A stretch of 64,000 nucleotides of DNA from Sapria himalayana (Eukaryota; Streptophyta; Magnoliopsida; Malpighiales; Rafflesiaceae): contig JAREIK010000374.1 in assembly GCA_029783825.1 (NCBI GenBank), forward strand, positions 164,468 through 228,467, given 5' to 3'. Under the pieces are notes generated by a model. It was not told the DNA's origin and searched no databases. It worked only from the letters and a program-made list of their open reading frames with translations. The stretch's first letter is position 1; each line of letters opens with the position of its first letter. Below, piece by piece: positions 42,141 to 56,166 of the stretch. Both the position numbers and the translations under genes were made by a program.

Positions 42141-43317
42141 AACACCTTTTATCACTTATCACCCATTACATAATCCATGAGAAGAAGGGAGCCAACGTCG
42201 ACTGTTCCCCAAGGTTAAGCAATGAATAGTGAGCAGAGACCAGTGAACCGTCTCATGCCAATATATTATTTCTAACAAAATTTTATAATTAACAAATATA
42301 TATTTAATAAATAAAATATCTATATGCTGCCAAAATTTTTGCCTAAAAGCATCATTAAGTGTGAATTGGTTATTATTTATGTAACAATATCATATCAATA
42401 AAAAGATTAATCAATAAACTAATATGATGCATTTTGATGATCCTTAAAATTAATCGAATACACACATGCAATAAATGTTGAAAGGATGAAAAACGTTGTG
42501 TGAATAATTAATGAAAAAGCAAAGGTCTTGTTTACAACTATTTAGTGATGAATTCATCGATTGCCATGCCATAGAGTAAGTCATATATCAAATTATGATA
42601 GTCAAGCATGGAATCATTGATTAATACATACAAACAGGGAATGGGGTTGAAGATTATGGAAGGACTCATCCTCGCCCCTAAATTAGTTGTTATCTCTATA
42701 AAACTGATAGTGATAACCTGTATTGCTCATGATGTGGTGTACAAAAAATATCTTAGGTGAGTATTAGGTTTTTATGCTCATGACTTGCTCATAACTTGCT
42801 CATAACTTGGTGCATGAAACTGTGTTCATCATAGTTCCTCTCCCAAAAGGAACTATGATGAACATAAGCTAGTTTTAGGTTTTTATTTATAGCCTATATA
42901 TACATTATGATTATAAATTTTTATGAATTCAATATATTTTTATGAATATAATATGAAATAAATTTATAGGCATAAAATTTCAAAATATTTGATATATTTT
43001 ATAATTTATAAAAATCCTAAATTAACTTTAGGTGAAAAGAATATGATAAAAAATATATTTATTATTTAATAAGAATGGAATATAAAAAATTAATATTAAG
43101 ATCTTACTCAATGGTTTAATTCTTATAAATTTCGATTGGGACAAAAATAAAACTTTAATTCAAATCAACTTAAGGTCAGTTTGGTAGTAATTTTCAAAAT
43201 TGTTAATAAGGTAAAAAACTATTTTAAGTGCTTTTAGGACAAAAAAGAATCATTAGTAATAATTTTAAAAATATTATTGAAACTCTAAAAAAAATACTTG
43301 AAGTGTTTTTTTAATAA
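42141..43317. other. AT-rich interior of B, no recognised gene
   Basis: This separates the captured gene fragment from the nested hAT-like element. Apart from a perfect hairpin at 42,824-42,863, it is AT-rich sequence without domains. Confidence 0.45.
42824..42863. repeat. Perfect 16-bp inverted repeat
   Basis: The arms GTTCATCATAGTTCCT (42,824-42,839) and AGGAACTATGATGAAC (42,848-42,863) are exact reverse complements around an 8-base loop. A short direct repeat (TTGCTCATAACTTGCTCATA) lies just upstream. It is too short for a transposon by itself; it may be a cruciform site or remnant fold-back element. Confidence 0.85.
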
Positions 43318-43993
43318 GCACTTGGTATAGATGTCAAATGGGTTGGACTTGCCAGGTCATGCCGAAACCTGGCACTGTTCAACCATGCTTGGCTTGGCAC
43401 GGCACACTACAATGCTATGCTTGGGCCTGTGCCGGTCGCACCCTCAGCATGAGTCATGCCTGAAGCTTGGCACTATTAAGCCGTGCTTGGTCTGGCACGG
43501 TACGCTATAGTGCAGTGCCTGGGCCCATGTCGGGCACACCTTCAGCATGAGTCATGTTGTGCTAGGTCGAAGGTTTTTGGCCTGCATGATGTGCTAGGAA
43601 CGGCATGGGTGCCTGACACGTGGGCACAACATGTGGGTCTATGCATTGAGTGATGCCCAACGGGGGGATGATGTGCCGATGCCAAATAGGCAAGGCTCGG
43701 CAAGCCCAACGAGCGATGGCAGCATGGCGGCATGGTGCAAAAACCTTAGTTTTTTTAAAATTGGGTGACTCATCCAGAACTGGCCAACCCAAACTGGGTC
43801 GAACAACCCCGAACTCAAGCAAATTTCAGGACGTAGGCTCGTGTTTGGCCTACCCTCCAAAAAAACATGTCGTTCTAGGCATGGCTTGGTAGTATAGCAT
43901 GTCGTGCATGATACGATACTCTAGCCAGGTTGGGCTTGAAAAAACTGGGCTGGGCAGACTCGGCCAGGCATGTTAGACACCTCTAGCACATGG
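43318..43993. mobile_element. Nested hAT-type non-autonomous element with 8-bp TSD
   Basis: The element spans 43,326-43,985 (660 bp), flanked by GCACTTGG (43,318-43,325) and GCACATGG (43,986-43,993), an 8-bp target duplication with one mismatch. Its ends are imperfect inverted repeats: TATAGATGTCAAATGGGT on the left and, inverted, TAGAGGTGTCTAACATGCC on the right. This resembles the TAGGGGTGTCAAA type of plant hAT elements. The interior is markedly GC-rich against its AT-rich surroundings, with repeated GGCACGG and CTTGGC motifs. Open frames inside (for example 43,562-43,822 - and 43,650-43,892 +) are composition artefacts; no transposase is present. Confidence 0.78.
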
Positions 43994-44455
43994 AGATATT
44001 TGTTTATAACAATTGTAGTAATCTTTTTATAATTCAATATTTTTGTTAATATTTTTTTAAAAGATTCCAATAATCATAAATATATTTTTAAAAGTTTTTT
44101 CAACATAATATTTACGAATTTTATCATTATTTCAGATTTTTTGTAAATATATTTTTTAATAATCAAACAAATAATAATTTCAGGTTTTTAGTAATACAAA
44201 TATTTATGTATGAACATTTATTAATTCAAAAATTTTATAAATTGTTTATAATAAATTATATTAATTAATTTATATTTTTATTAATACATATATTTAAATA
44301 TCATTATTAATTAAATCAAATATTATTTTGCAAATATTTTAAAAATATTATAATCAAATAAATAATTAATTTAGGCTATATTAATATAAATTTTTAATCA
44401 TATTTAAATGGTTTTGTAATTTTTTATTTATATTATCCTATTTTTATAATTATAT
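43994..44455. other. AT-rich right interior of B
   Basis: AT-rich DNA resembling the inner right end of A (about 10,750-11,290) in composition and in short stretches such as GTTTTTAGTAATACAAATAT. No gene is visible. Confidence 0.45.
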
Positions 44456-44925
44456 GAGGAGAAGACATCTTTCAAGGATCCCTCACCAATAGACCATGAC
44501 AAACTTTTAATATACAGAATTACATCAAATATCAAAACAAATAATATATAAAACAAAAAACTACTTTAGTATTGATTAATGATGGAAATAATTTCGAGTT
44601 AAATAGCTAGAGAAAATCCCTAGCTAAATGCATATTTTTTACGAAAATTATAATTTAAGGAATAATCACTTGCTATTAATATATAATTGTAAAAAGGAAT
44701 TTCAAAATAATGATTTAGGTAGAGATTTTTTTTATTGAGATAGTTAGCTAAGAAAAATCCATCTCTAAATTCTATGCTAAATTTGTCATCATTCTTTGTG
44801 CCAAAATCTATGACAATATTAGCTAAGGATATTTTTTGCTAATTCGTAACTAATCCCTTGAAAATTAGCTAGGGATTATTACTCTAGCTAAATTTCCACA
44901 TCTAGATAGACAGTTTCTTATAGTT
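44456..44925 (+). repeat. Right terminus and subterminal region of B
   Basis: It starts with the family landmark GAGGAGAAGACATC and CAATAGACCATGACAAAC (44,456-44,507), also seen in A and D. Then come TAGCTAGAGAAAATCC, TTAGCTAAGAAAAATCC and TTAGCTAGGGATTATT subterminal motifs. The last bases are GTTTCTTATAGTT. Mutation of the final G is consistent with an old insertion. Confidence 0.8.
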
Positions 44926-45115
44926 AACTAGAAAGATGGATAGAAAAAGAGAGATAGATAGATAGACACATTTATAGATAGATAAATAGATATATAGATA
45001 GATATATACACAAATAGATAGATAGAAAGATATATAGATAAATAGATAGATAGATAGAAGGATAGATAGAAGTATAAATAGATGGATAGATAGATAGATA
45101 GACAGTCATATAGAA

Positions 45116-45129
<14 letters not shown>

Positions 45130-45179
<50 letters not shown>
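45130..45179. repeat. (CA)n run in the GATA array
   Basis: A TA run followed by about 48 bp of CA alternation, the only long CA tract within the arrays. On the minus strand it appears as Cys-Val repeats inside otherwise Tyr-Leu-Ser-Ile frames. Confidence 0.9.
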
Positions 45180-45182
<3 letters not shown>

Positions 45183-45389
45183 GAGATAATAGATAGATAA
45201 TAGATAGAGAGATTGATTGATTGATATAATGATAAATAGAGAATATGATAATTTGACTGATAAAAAGATTGATAGATAATTTGATAGATTATTAGACAAA
45301 TTGATATATAGATTGATAGATTGTTAAATTGAATGATTGATAGATAGATAAATTGAATGATTGATAGGCAGATAAATAGACAGGTAGAT

Positions 45390-45420
<31 letters not shown>

Positions 45421-46019
45421 TACAGAAAGATAGATAGATAGATAGACTGATAGATAGATAGATATATAAATAGATAAATAGGTAGAAAGACAGACAGATA
45501 GACATTAGATAGATATATAGATATATAGATATATAGATATATAAATATATAAATATATAAATATATAAATATATACAAAGATAGACAAATATATAGGCAG
45601 ATAGTTAAATAGATTGACATATAGATAGATAAATAGATAGATAGATAGATAGATTAATTGATAGATAATTAGAAAGATAGAAAGATAGAAAGATAAACAG
45701 ACTGATTGATAGATATATTTATTGATAGACAGATAGATAAATAAATAGTTAATAGATAAATATATAGACAATATAATATATAGATAGATAAATAGACAGA
45801 TAGACAGACAGACAGACAGATAGATATATAGATAGATAGATAGATAGATATACAATTATATAGACATATAGATAGATTGATAGATAGATACACACATATA
45901 TAGACAGGTATAAAAATAGATAGATAAAAAAATAGATAGTTAGATAGATATAAAAAATTGATAGATATATAGATAGATGGATAGATAGCTAGATAAATAA
46001 ATAAACTGGTAGATAGATT

Positions 46020-47760
46020 AATTGATATAATCATAGATAGTTATATAAATAGATTGATGGATGGATAGATGAATGGATAGACACGTAGATAGACAAATAG
46101 ATAGATAAATAAATAGATAGATATATAAACAGATAGAAAGATATATAGATAAACAAATAAATTCATAGATAGATAGATAGATAGTCAGATAGATAGATAG
46201 ATTAGCATAAAGATATAGATAGAAATATGGATAGAAATATAGATAGATTGACAGAAAGATAAGGTAGATTAATAGATTGATAGATAGACAAATAACAAGA
46301 TAGGTAGATGACAGACAGACAGATAGATAGACTAATAAATAGACATACGGATAGAAAAATAGAAATACAAATTTATATACAGATAGATACACAAATAGAT
46401 AGGTAGAAAGATAAATAGATAGATAGAGAGATAGATAAAGAGATAGATGGACACATAGACATTTATATAGAAAGATAGATCAATCAGTAGATAGTTAAAG
46501 AGATTTATACATAGTTTGATAGATAAATAGTTAGATAGATAGAGAAACAAATAGATAGATTAAAAGATAGATAGATTGAAAGATAGATAGATAGAAAGAT
46601 AGATAAATAAATAGACATATAGATATATAATAAGATATATAGATAGATAGACAAATAGATAGAAAAAAAATTAGATAGATAGATATACATATAAATAGAT
46701 ATATAGATAGACATATAGATAGACATATAGATAGACAGATCGATAGATAGATAGATAAATAAAAAGATAGATTATTAGATAGATAGATAGACACATATAT
46801 AGATAGATATATAGATAGATAGAGAGATAGATATATAGATACATTGATGAATAGATAGATGGATTTATAGATGAGAAGATAGACAGATAAATAGATAGAT
46901 GGATAAATAGAAAATCTGATAGACAGATAATTATATAGATATATAGATAGACTGATAGATAGATGAATAGATAAATAGATAATGAGGTTGATAGATAGAT
47001 TTATAGACAATATTGATAGAAATATTGATATACAGATTGATAGAGAGATTGAAAGATAAATAGGTTGACAGACCAATATATTGATAAATAAATTAATAGA
47101 TAAATAGACAAATATATAGATAGAATAATAGCTAGAAAGTTAGATGGATAGACAGATAGACAAATAGATAAATATATAGATAGATAGATAGATATACACA
47201 TAATATATATATATAAATAGATAGACAGACAGATAGATAGATAGATAGATAGGCATATAGTTATACATATAAATAGATAGATAGATTGGTTGATTGATAG
47301 ATAGACAAATCTATCGATATATCTTCTAGATAGATAGATAGATATATAGATAGATAGATAGATAAATAGATTGAAAAAAAGATAGATAGATAGATAGATG
47401 AATCGATATACAAATAGATAGACAAATAGATAGATAGATAGATAGATAGATAGACAAACAGATAGATAGATTGATTGATTGATTGAAAAAAAGATAAATT
47501 GATAGATAAATCGATATACAGATATATAGACAAATAGATAGGTAGAGAGATAGACATATAAATAGACAAAAACATAGAAGAGAGATAGAAGGAGAGAGAG
47601 ACAAAAAGATAGACATATAGATAGATAGACATATATATAGATTTATAGATTGATGGATGGATAGATAAACAAATAGATAGATAGAGAAATAGATAGTTAG
47701 ATAGATATACAAAATAGATAGATATATAGACAGATGGATAGACAGATGGATATATAGTTA
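46020..47760 (+). repeat. 1.75-kb segmental duplication in the array, copy 1
   Basis: Rare landmarks recur in the next 1.75 kb: CACGTAGATAGACAAATAGA at 46,082, AGAGAAACAA at 46,541, ATAGATTGGTTGATTGATAG at 47,281, and ATTTATAGATTGATGGATGG at 47,641. Their partners lie 1,765, 1,760, 1,720 and 1,750 bp further on. Nearly the whole segment is matched, so this is a tandem duplication of a large array block. Confidence 0.85.
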
Positions 47761-47784
47761 GATAGATAAATAAATAAATAAATA

Positions 47785-49430
47785 GGTAGAGAGATTAATT
47801 TATAGAATCATATATAGTTAGATAAATAGATAGATGGATGGATAGACACGTAGATAGACAAATAGATAGATAAATAAATAGATAGATATATAAACAGATA
47901 GAAAGATAGATAGATAGACAAATAAATTCATAGATAGATAGATAGATAGTCAGATAGATAGTCAGATAGATAGATAGATTCACATAAAGATATAGATAGA
48001 AATATAGATAGCTAGATTGACAGAAAGATAGATAGATTAATAAATTGATAGATAGACAAATAAAAAGATAGGTAGATGATAGATATATAGATAGATAGAC
48101 TGATAAATAGACAGACAGATACAAAAATAGAAATACAAATAGATATACAGATAGATACACAAATAGATAGGTAGAAAGATAAATAGATAGATAGATAGAT
48201 AGATTAAGAGATAGATTGACAGATAGACATTTATATAGAAAGATTGATCAATCAATAGATAGTTAAATAAATTTATATATAGTTTGATAGATAGATAGAT
48301 AGAGAAACAATAGATATATAGATAGATAGAAAGATAGATAAATAGATAGACATATAGATATATAATAAGATATATAGATAGATAGACAAAAAATTAGATA
48401 GATAGATATACATATAGATAGACAAATAGATAGACAAATCGATAGATAGATAGATAGATAGATAAAAATATAGATTATTAGATAGATAGATAGATAGACA
48501 CATATATAGATAGATATATAGAAAGATAGATATATAGAGAGATAGATAAATAGATACATATATGAATAGATAGATGGATTGATAGATGGGAAGTTAGACA
48601 AATAAATAGATAGTTGGATAAATAGAAAATCCGATTGACAGATAGATAGATAGATAGATAGATATATAGATAGACTGATAGATAGATGAATAGATAGATA
48701 GATAATGAGGTTGATATATAGATTTATAGACAATATTGATAGAAAGATTGATATACAGATTGATAGAGAGATTGATAGATAAATAGGTTGACAGATCAAT
48801 ATATAAATAAATAGTTTAATAGATAAATAGACAAATATATAGATAGACTAATAGATAGAAAGATAGATGGACAGACAGATAGACAAATAGATAGATATAT
48901 AGATAGATAGATATACACATAGATATATATATATATATAGATAAATAGATAGACAGACAGACAGATAGATAGATAGGCATATAGTTATACTTATAGATAG
49001 ATAGATTGGTTGATTGATAGATAGACAAATCTATAGAAAGATCTTCTAGATAGATAGATAGATATACAGATAGATAAATAGATAAATAGATTGAAAAAAA
49101 GATAGATAGATAAATAGATTGAAAAAAATATAGATAGATAGATAGATAAATCGATATACAAATAGATAGACAAATAGATAGATAGATAGATAGATAGATA
49201 GACATACAGATAGATAGATAAATAGATTGAAAAAAAGATTGATAGATAGATAAATCGATATACAGATAGATAGACAAATAGATAGGTAGATAGATAGACA
49301 TATAAATACACAAAAAGACATAAGATAGATAGAAGGATAGAGAGACATATAGATAGACATATAGATAGATTGATAGACATATATATATAGATTTATAGAT
49401 AGATGGATGGATAGATAAACAAATAAATAG
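47785..49430 (+). repeat. 1.75-kb segmental duplication in the array, copy 2
   Basis: Partner of 46,020-47,760, with landmarks at 47,847, 48,301, 49,001 and 49,391. Small indels (including different numbers of the TTGAAAAAAAGATAGATAG-type subunit around 49,090-49,250) distinguish the copies. Confidence 0.85.
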
Positions 49431-49609
49431 ATTAAAATAATAGGTAGATAGATAGAGATAAAGATAGATAATTAAATAGACAAATTGATAAACAGATTGA
49501 TAGATAGATAGCTAGATAGATAGATAAATAAATAGATTTATAGAAAGATATACAGATAAATAGATAGATAGATAGACTTATAGAAATATAAATAGTTAGT
49601 TAGATTGAT

Positions 49610-49642
<33 letters not shown>

Positions 49643-50364
49643 TGATATACAAATAGATAAACACATAGATAAATAGATTGATAGATAAATTGATAGATAG
49701 ATTGATAGATAAATAGATAGTTAGACAAATAGTAAATTGCTACATAGATAGAAAGATATATAGATAGAAAGACATATAGATAGACAAATAGATATAGTGA
49801 TAGAAAGATAGATAGTGAATTAGATAGACATACAGATAGAGTAATAGATATATATATAGATAGATAGATAGATATATAAACAAATAAATATATAGATAGA
49901 TAGATGATTACACAAATCAATAGACAAAAACATAGATGGATAAATTGATAGATTAAGAGATAGAAAGACACATAGATAGATAGGTCGATAGACAAATAAA
50001 TAAAACGATAGATAAATAGATAGTTTGTTAAATAGACAAATATATAGATAGATAGTTAGACTGAAAGATAGACATATAGATAGCTAGATAAATAGACCAA
50101 AAGTTGGACAAATTGATATATATATATATAATCATAGATAGATAGACAAATAGACAAATAAATAGATAGATAGAAAGCAATATAGACAACTAGAAAGATC
50201 GACAAATAGACAAATAGATACAAGATAGACAGAGAGATTGAAAAATAGATAGATAGATAGTTATACAGAAAGATATTTAGATAATTAGATAGACACACTG
50301 ATAGATAAATGGATAGATATATATAAAAAATTGATAGATAGGTATATAGAAAGACACATATACA

Positions 50365-50398
<34 letters not shown>

Positions 50399-51217
50399 GA
50401 AACATAGAGACAGACAGATACACTTATAGATCGATAGACAAATAGAAAGACATATAGATAGATAGATAGATAGAATAATTAATTGATTGATTGAAAGATA
50501 GATAGAAATATAGTTAGATAGATAGATAGATAGATAGATAGATATTTAGACAGTTCGATAGACAAGAAGTTACACAAGTAGATAAATAGTTAGATAGATA
50601 GAAAAATAGATAGATAGACAAATAGATAGACATATAGATAGACAAATTGTTAGATAGATAGAGAGATTTACATATAGATAGATAGATAAATAGATAGATA
50701 ATAGATTGACAAATTGATAGATAGATATATAAAAATATAGAAAAAAAAATAGTTAGTTTAACAGATAGATAAGCAGATAGCTTGATGGATAGATAGATGA
50801 ATTAGATATTAGATAGAAAGATAGAAATATACACAAATTGATTGACTACCAGATAAATAGATAGATAGATATCTAGGTAGGTAGAAATATAGAAAAATAG
50901 ATAGATTAATAATTAGATTGTTAGATAGATTGATAGATAGATTGACATATTTATAGACATATTGATAAACATATTGATAGAAAGGTTGATAGAAGTAAAA
51001 ATAGACAGACATACAGACATATAGTTTAATAGATAGATAGATATACTAATATATATATATATATATATATATCGATAGATTTGTAAATAGATAGAAAAAT
51101 AGATTATTAGACAGACAAACAGATAGATAGATAGATAGATATACCTACAGATAGAAAGATTGTGAGATAAATTTTTTGATATGAAGACATATAGATAGAT
51201 AGATAAATAGATAATTA

Positions 51218-51262
51218 GCTAGATAGATATATAAATAGACAGATAGATAGTCAGATTAATAG

Positions 51263-51294
<32 letters not shown>

Positions 51295-51370
51295 TTAGCT
51301 AGAGAGATATATAAATAGACAGATAGATAGTCAGATTAATAGATATATAGATAGATAGATAGATAGATAA
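51218..51370 (+). repeat. 80-bp tandem duplication in the GATA array
   Basis: GCTAGATAGATATATAAATA at 51,218 recurs at 51,298 with one substitution (GCTAGAGAGATATATAAATA). The following sequence, including AGTCAGATTAATAGATATAT, is also repeated. The period of 80 is a multiple of 4. Confidence 0.8.
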
Positions 51371-52353
51371 ATAGATAGACATAATGATATACAGATAGAC
51401 AGACAAACAGATAGTTAATAGATAGACAGATTGACAGAAAGGTTGATAGACATATAAATAGATATATAGGTAGATAGATATATAGATAGATAAACATATA
51501 AATTTATAGATAAATAGAAAATTAGATATATAGATAGATAGATATATAGACAGATAGATAGACAGATAGATAGACATATAAATATATAGATAGATAGATT
51601 TACAAATAGACAGATTGATATACATATAAATAGATAAATAGATATATAGATTGATAGACAAATAGATTGATAGGTAAATAGAAAATTATATTGATATACC
51701 AAAAGATAGACAGACAGATAGATAGATAAATAGTAAGATATACAAACAAATATATAAATAAATAGACAGATAAATAGATTGATAAATAGACGGATAGATA
51801 TATAGATAGATAGACAGATAGATATATAGATAGATAGACAGATAAATAGAAAGAAAGATAGTGAGATATTTCAGAGATAGATATAAAGATAAATAGATAG
51901 ATAAATACATATATAGATAGATAGATATATAGATAGACAGATAAATAGACCTATAGATAGACAATAGATACATCGATAGATAGATAGAGAGACACATAAA
52001 TAGATATATAGTTAGACAAATAGATAGATAAACTGATACATAGACAAATATATAGATACATAGATATACATATAGATAGACATATATATACACAAATAGA
52101 TAGGTAGAAAAATATATAGATTTTTTAAAGAGATAGATAGATGGTTAGATAGACATGTATAAACATAAATAGATAGATAGACATAGATATTCAGATAGAT
52201 AGACAGATTGATAGATTGTTTTTTATAAATAAATAGTTAGATAGATAGTTTAACAAATACATAGATATGTAGATAGAAAGACAGACAGACAAATAGATAG
52301 ATATATAAATAGATAGACAAATATATAGACATATAGATAGACAAATATATAGA

Positions 52354-52387
<34 letters not shown>

Positions 52388-54959
52388 TAAATATATACAT
52401 AGATAAACAAATAGATATATAGACAGATAAAAATTTAGTTATACAGATACATAGATAGATCAATAGATAGTTAGATAGATAGATAGATAAACAGACAAAT
52501 AGATAAGTAGATTGATAGTTAGATATATAGATAGATAGATAGATAGATAAATAGATACATTGATATATAGATACATAAATAATTAGATAGATATATTGAC
52601 AGATCGATATACAAATTGAAAGATATAAAAATAGATAGATAGTGAAAGAAATATACAATTATAAAGATACAGAGTTAGACATAATGAAAAATAAATTGTT
52701 TAACATAAAAATAACTAGATAGATAGATAGATAGATAGATTGAAATATAGGCAAATAAATAGACATATAAATAAATAAATAGACATACAAATATCAATAC
52801 AGTTAGATAGACAGACAGATAGATAGAAGACAAATAGATAGAAAGAAATAATGATAGATAGATAGATATATAGATAGATAGATAGAAAAATTGATGGAAA
52901 AATAGACATACAAAGAGATTTAGCTATAGGCAAATAGGTAAATAAATACATATATAGATAAAAGATATATAGGTAGATAAATAGATAGATAGATAGACAA
53001 ATAGATAAATGGAGAGATAGATAAATAGATAGATATATAGATAGATATATAGATAGATATATAGATAGACATATATATATATATATATATATATATACTC
53101 ACACACAAATTGATTCAGAAATTGGTATAGAGATTGATAGATGGATTGATAAGAAAATTGATTGGCAAATTGATATATTGATTATAAATAGATTGATAGA
53201 AAGATTGAAAAAAAGATAGATAGATAGATAGATATAAAGATTGATAGAAAGATATATAGTTAGATAGATAGATAGATTATTAGATAGATAGATAAACATA
53301 TAGATATACAAATAGATTGGAAAAAGGATAGACATATATTTAGATAAATAGATTGACATATAGATAGATTAATAGATAAACATATAGTTCAATAGATAGA
53401 TAGACATATAGATAAGTGGTTTAACATACATAGATAGATATATAAATAAATTGATAGATTGATAGAAAGATAGATTGATAGACAAATAGATAGACATATA
53501 GATAAATAGATATATAGGTAGATAGATAGATAAATTGATAGATAGATAAATAGAAACATATATAGATATATAGACAGACTGATAAATAGATAGATAAATA
53601 GATACAAAGATTGATAGACAGTAAGACAAATAGATTGACAAATAGATATGCAGATAGATAGACAGATAGATAGATAAATGGACAAATAGATAGATAGACA
53701 TAAAAAAAATATAGATTTATAGATAGAAAGGTAAAAGACCTAGTTAAAATATATAAATAGTTATTTGAAAGACAGATAAACAAATAGATAAATAGATAGA
53801 TGGATATTTAGATTGCTAGATAGATAGACAAATAGGTAAACAGACACATAGATAGATAGATAAATTAACCTATATATAGACACATAGGATAGATAGATGG
53901 TCAAATAGATACACATATAGATAGACCGATAGATAGACATATAGATTGAGAGATATTAGACAAATAAATTGACTGATAGATAGGAAAATCAATAGATCAA
54001 ACGATAACAAATAGATAGATAGATAGATAGATAGATAGACATATATAAAGACAGGTTGATAATTAAATTGATAGATATGTTGATAGAAGGATTTATCTAT
54101 AGAATGATAGACAGAATAAAAAACATATTAATAAACAGATTGATTGATTGATTGACAAATTCATATATAGATATAGATAGATAGAAATATATATATATAA
54201 TAGGATTGATTGATTGATTTATATATAGATTAAAAGATAAATAAAAATATAAATAGATCGACAAATATATAGTAAGATTTTAAACAAATAGATATATACT
54301 CAGATAGATAGATAGATAGGTAGGTATATATATAGATAGAAAGAAATGTTGATTGATATATAGATAGACAGATAGATAGATAGAAAAATAGATAAATGGA
54401 TAGAAAGAAAGATAAATAGATAGATAAATATATAGACATAATGATAAATAGATATAGATAGATAAAGAGAGATAAATAGATAAATAAAGAGATAGATAAA
54501 TAGATCGACACATTGATAGATATACAAATATATAAATTGATATATACATCCATAGATATATAGAAAAATAGACAAATAGATAGACAGACACATAGATAAA
54601 TAGATGATAGAAATACAAATCGACAAACAGATAGGTAGATATATAGACAAGTAGATGAAAGATTAATAGATAGAAATATAATCAGACATATAGTTAGACA
54701 GACAGTTAGATAGATACTTAGACAAAACATAGATAGATAGATAGACAGACAGACAGATAGATAAATAGATAGATAGACAGAAAGATAGATAGATTGATTG
54801 ACAAATAGCAAAGCTTAGAAATAGATATAAAGTTAAATTGATTGATACATAGATAGACAGATAAATAGAGAGATAGACATACATATAGACATACAAATAG
54901 ATTGATTGATTGATAGACAAATAGATAGATAAAAAGATAGATAGATAGACAGATAAATA

Positions 54960-55275
54960 GATAGATAGATAGATAGACAGATACATACATACATACATAA
55001 ATAGATAGACATAAAGATAAATAGATAGATAAATTGATTGGCGACATATTGATAAATAGATTGATTGACAGATTGAAATATATATTGCAAGATAGAAATA
55101 TAAACAAATTGATAGAAAGATAGATCGAGAGATAGATATATAGATAGCCAAACAGACAGACAGATAGATAGATAGATAGATACATACATACATACATACA
55201 TAGACATTAAGATAAATAGATAGATAAATAGATTGGTAGACACATTGATAAATAGATTGATAGACAGATTGATAT
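54960..55275 (+). repeat. About 215-bp duplication with CATA runs
   Basis: Blocks around ACATACATACATACATA (54,975 and 55,183) are followed by similar TAGATAGATAAATTGATTGG and TAGATAGATAAATAGATTGG stretches, then CATATTGATAAATAGATTGA and CACATTGATAAATAGATTGA. The copies are diverged but ordered. Confidence 0.65.
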
Positions 55276-56135
55276 ACATTCAGATTGATTGATTGATTAA
55301 TTGATTGATAGATAGATAGATAGATATAGAGTTAGAAAGAAAGACAGATAGATAGATAAATAGAAATATAGACTAACAAATCTATAGACAGATATATAGA
55401 TAGATAAATAGACAAATATATAGACACATAAATCTATAGATAGATAGATAGATATATAGATATATAGACACATAGATAAATAAATAGATAGATAGATAAA
55501 TATACAAATAGAAATGTAGATAGTTAGATCGAAAGACAAATAGATAGACAAATAGATAAACAAATATATAGATATATGGATAGATAGGTAGATAATTTGA
55601 CAGATACATAGATATATAGTTATATAGATAGACAGAGAGTTATACAAATAGATAGACATGTAGATAGATAGTTAGTTAGTTAGATAGATTAATAGAATGA
55701 TAGATATATAAATAGATAGATAGATAAACAAATAGACAAATAAAAAGACAAATATATAGACAGATAGATAGATATAAAAATAGTTAGATAGATAGATAGA
55801 TATATTGATAAATAGTTAAACTTATAGATAGACATATCGATAGACAGATAGATAGATAATTAAATAGACATACAGATAAACAAATATATAGATAAATAGG
55901 TATACAAATAGATAATTAGATAGACACATGGATGGATAGATAGATAGATATATAAATAAATATATAGGTAGATAAATAGATAGATAAATATACAGATAGA
56001 TAGATAGACAGATAGATGGACATATAGAATGACAAATAGACATAAAGATAGATTGACAGATAGATAGTCGATAGATAGACACATATAGATAGATAGACAT
56101 ATAGATAAACACATAGATAGGTAAATAGATTGATT

Positions 56136-56166
<31 letters not shown>

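Larger units (their letters stand above)
36223..44925 (+). mobile_element. CACTA element B, 8.7 kb, inserted in the GATA array
   Basis: The left terminus at 36,223 reads CACTACAAAAAACACAAATA, followed by TAGCTAGGGA subterminal motifs. The right terminus reads GTTTCTTATAGTT at 44,925, where the last base is T instead of the expected G. The flanking triplets are AAA (36,220-36,222) and AAC (44,926-44,928), an imperfect 3-bp target duplication. GATA array in the same orientation lies on both sides. No TNP2 motifs were seen inside, so B is probably non-autonomous. It carries captured gene pieces and a nested hAT-like element. Confidence 0.85.

Noticed and set aside
43542..43892. Four overlapping frames on both strands in GC-rich DNA
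   Set aside because: They fall inside the non-autonomous hAT-like element. GC-rich sequence lacks stops by chance, and no transposase motif is present.
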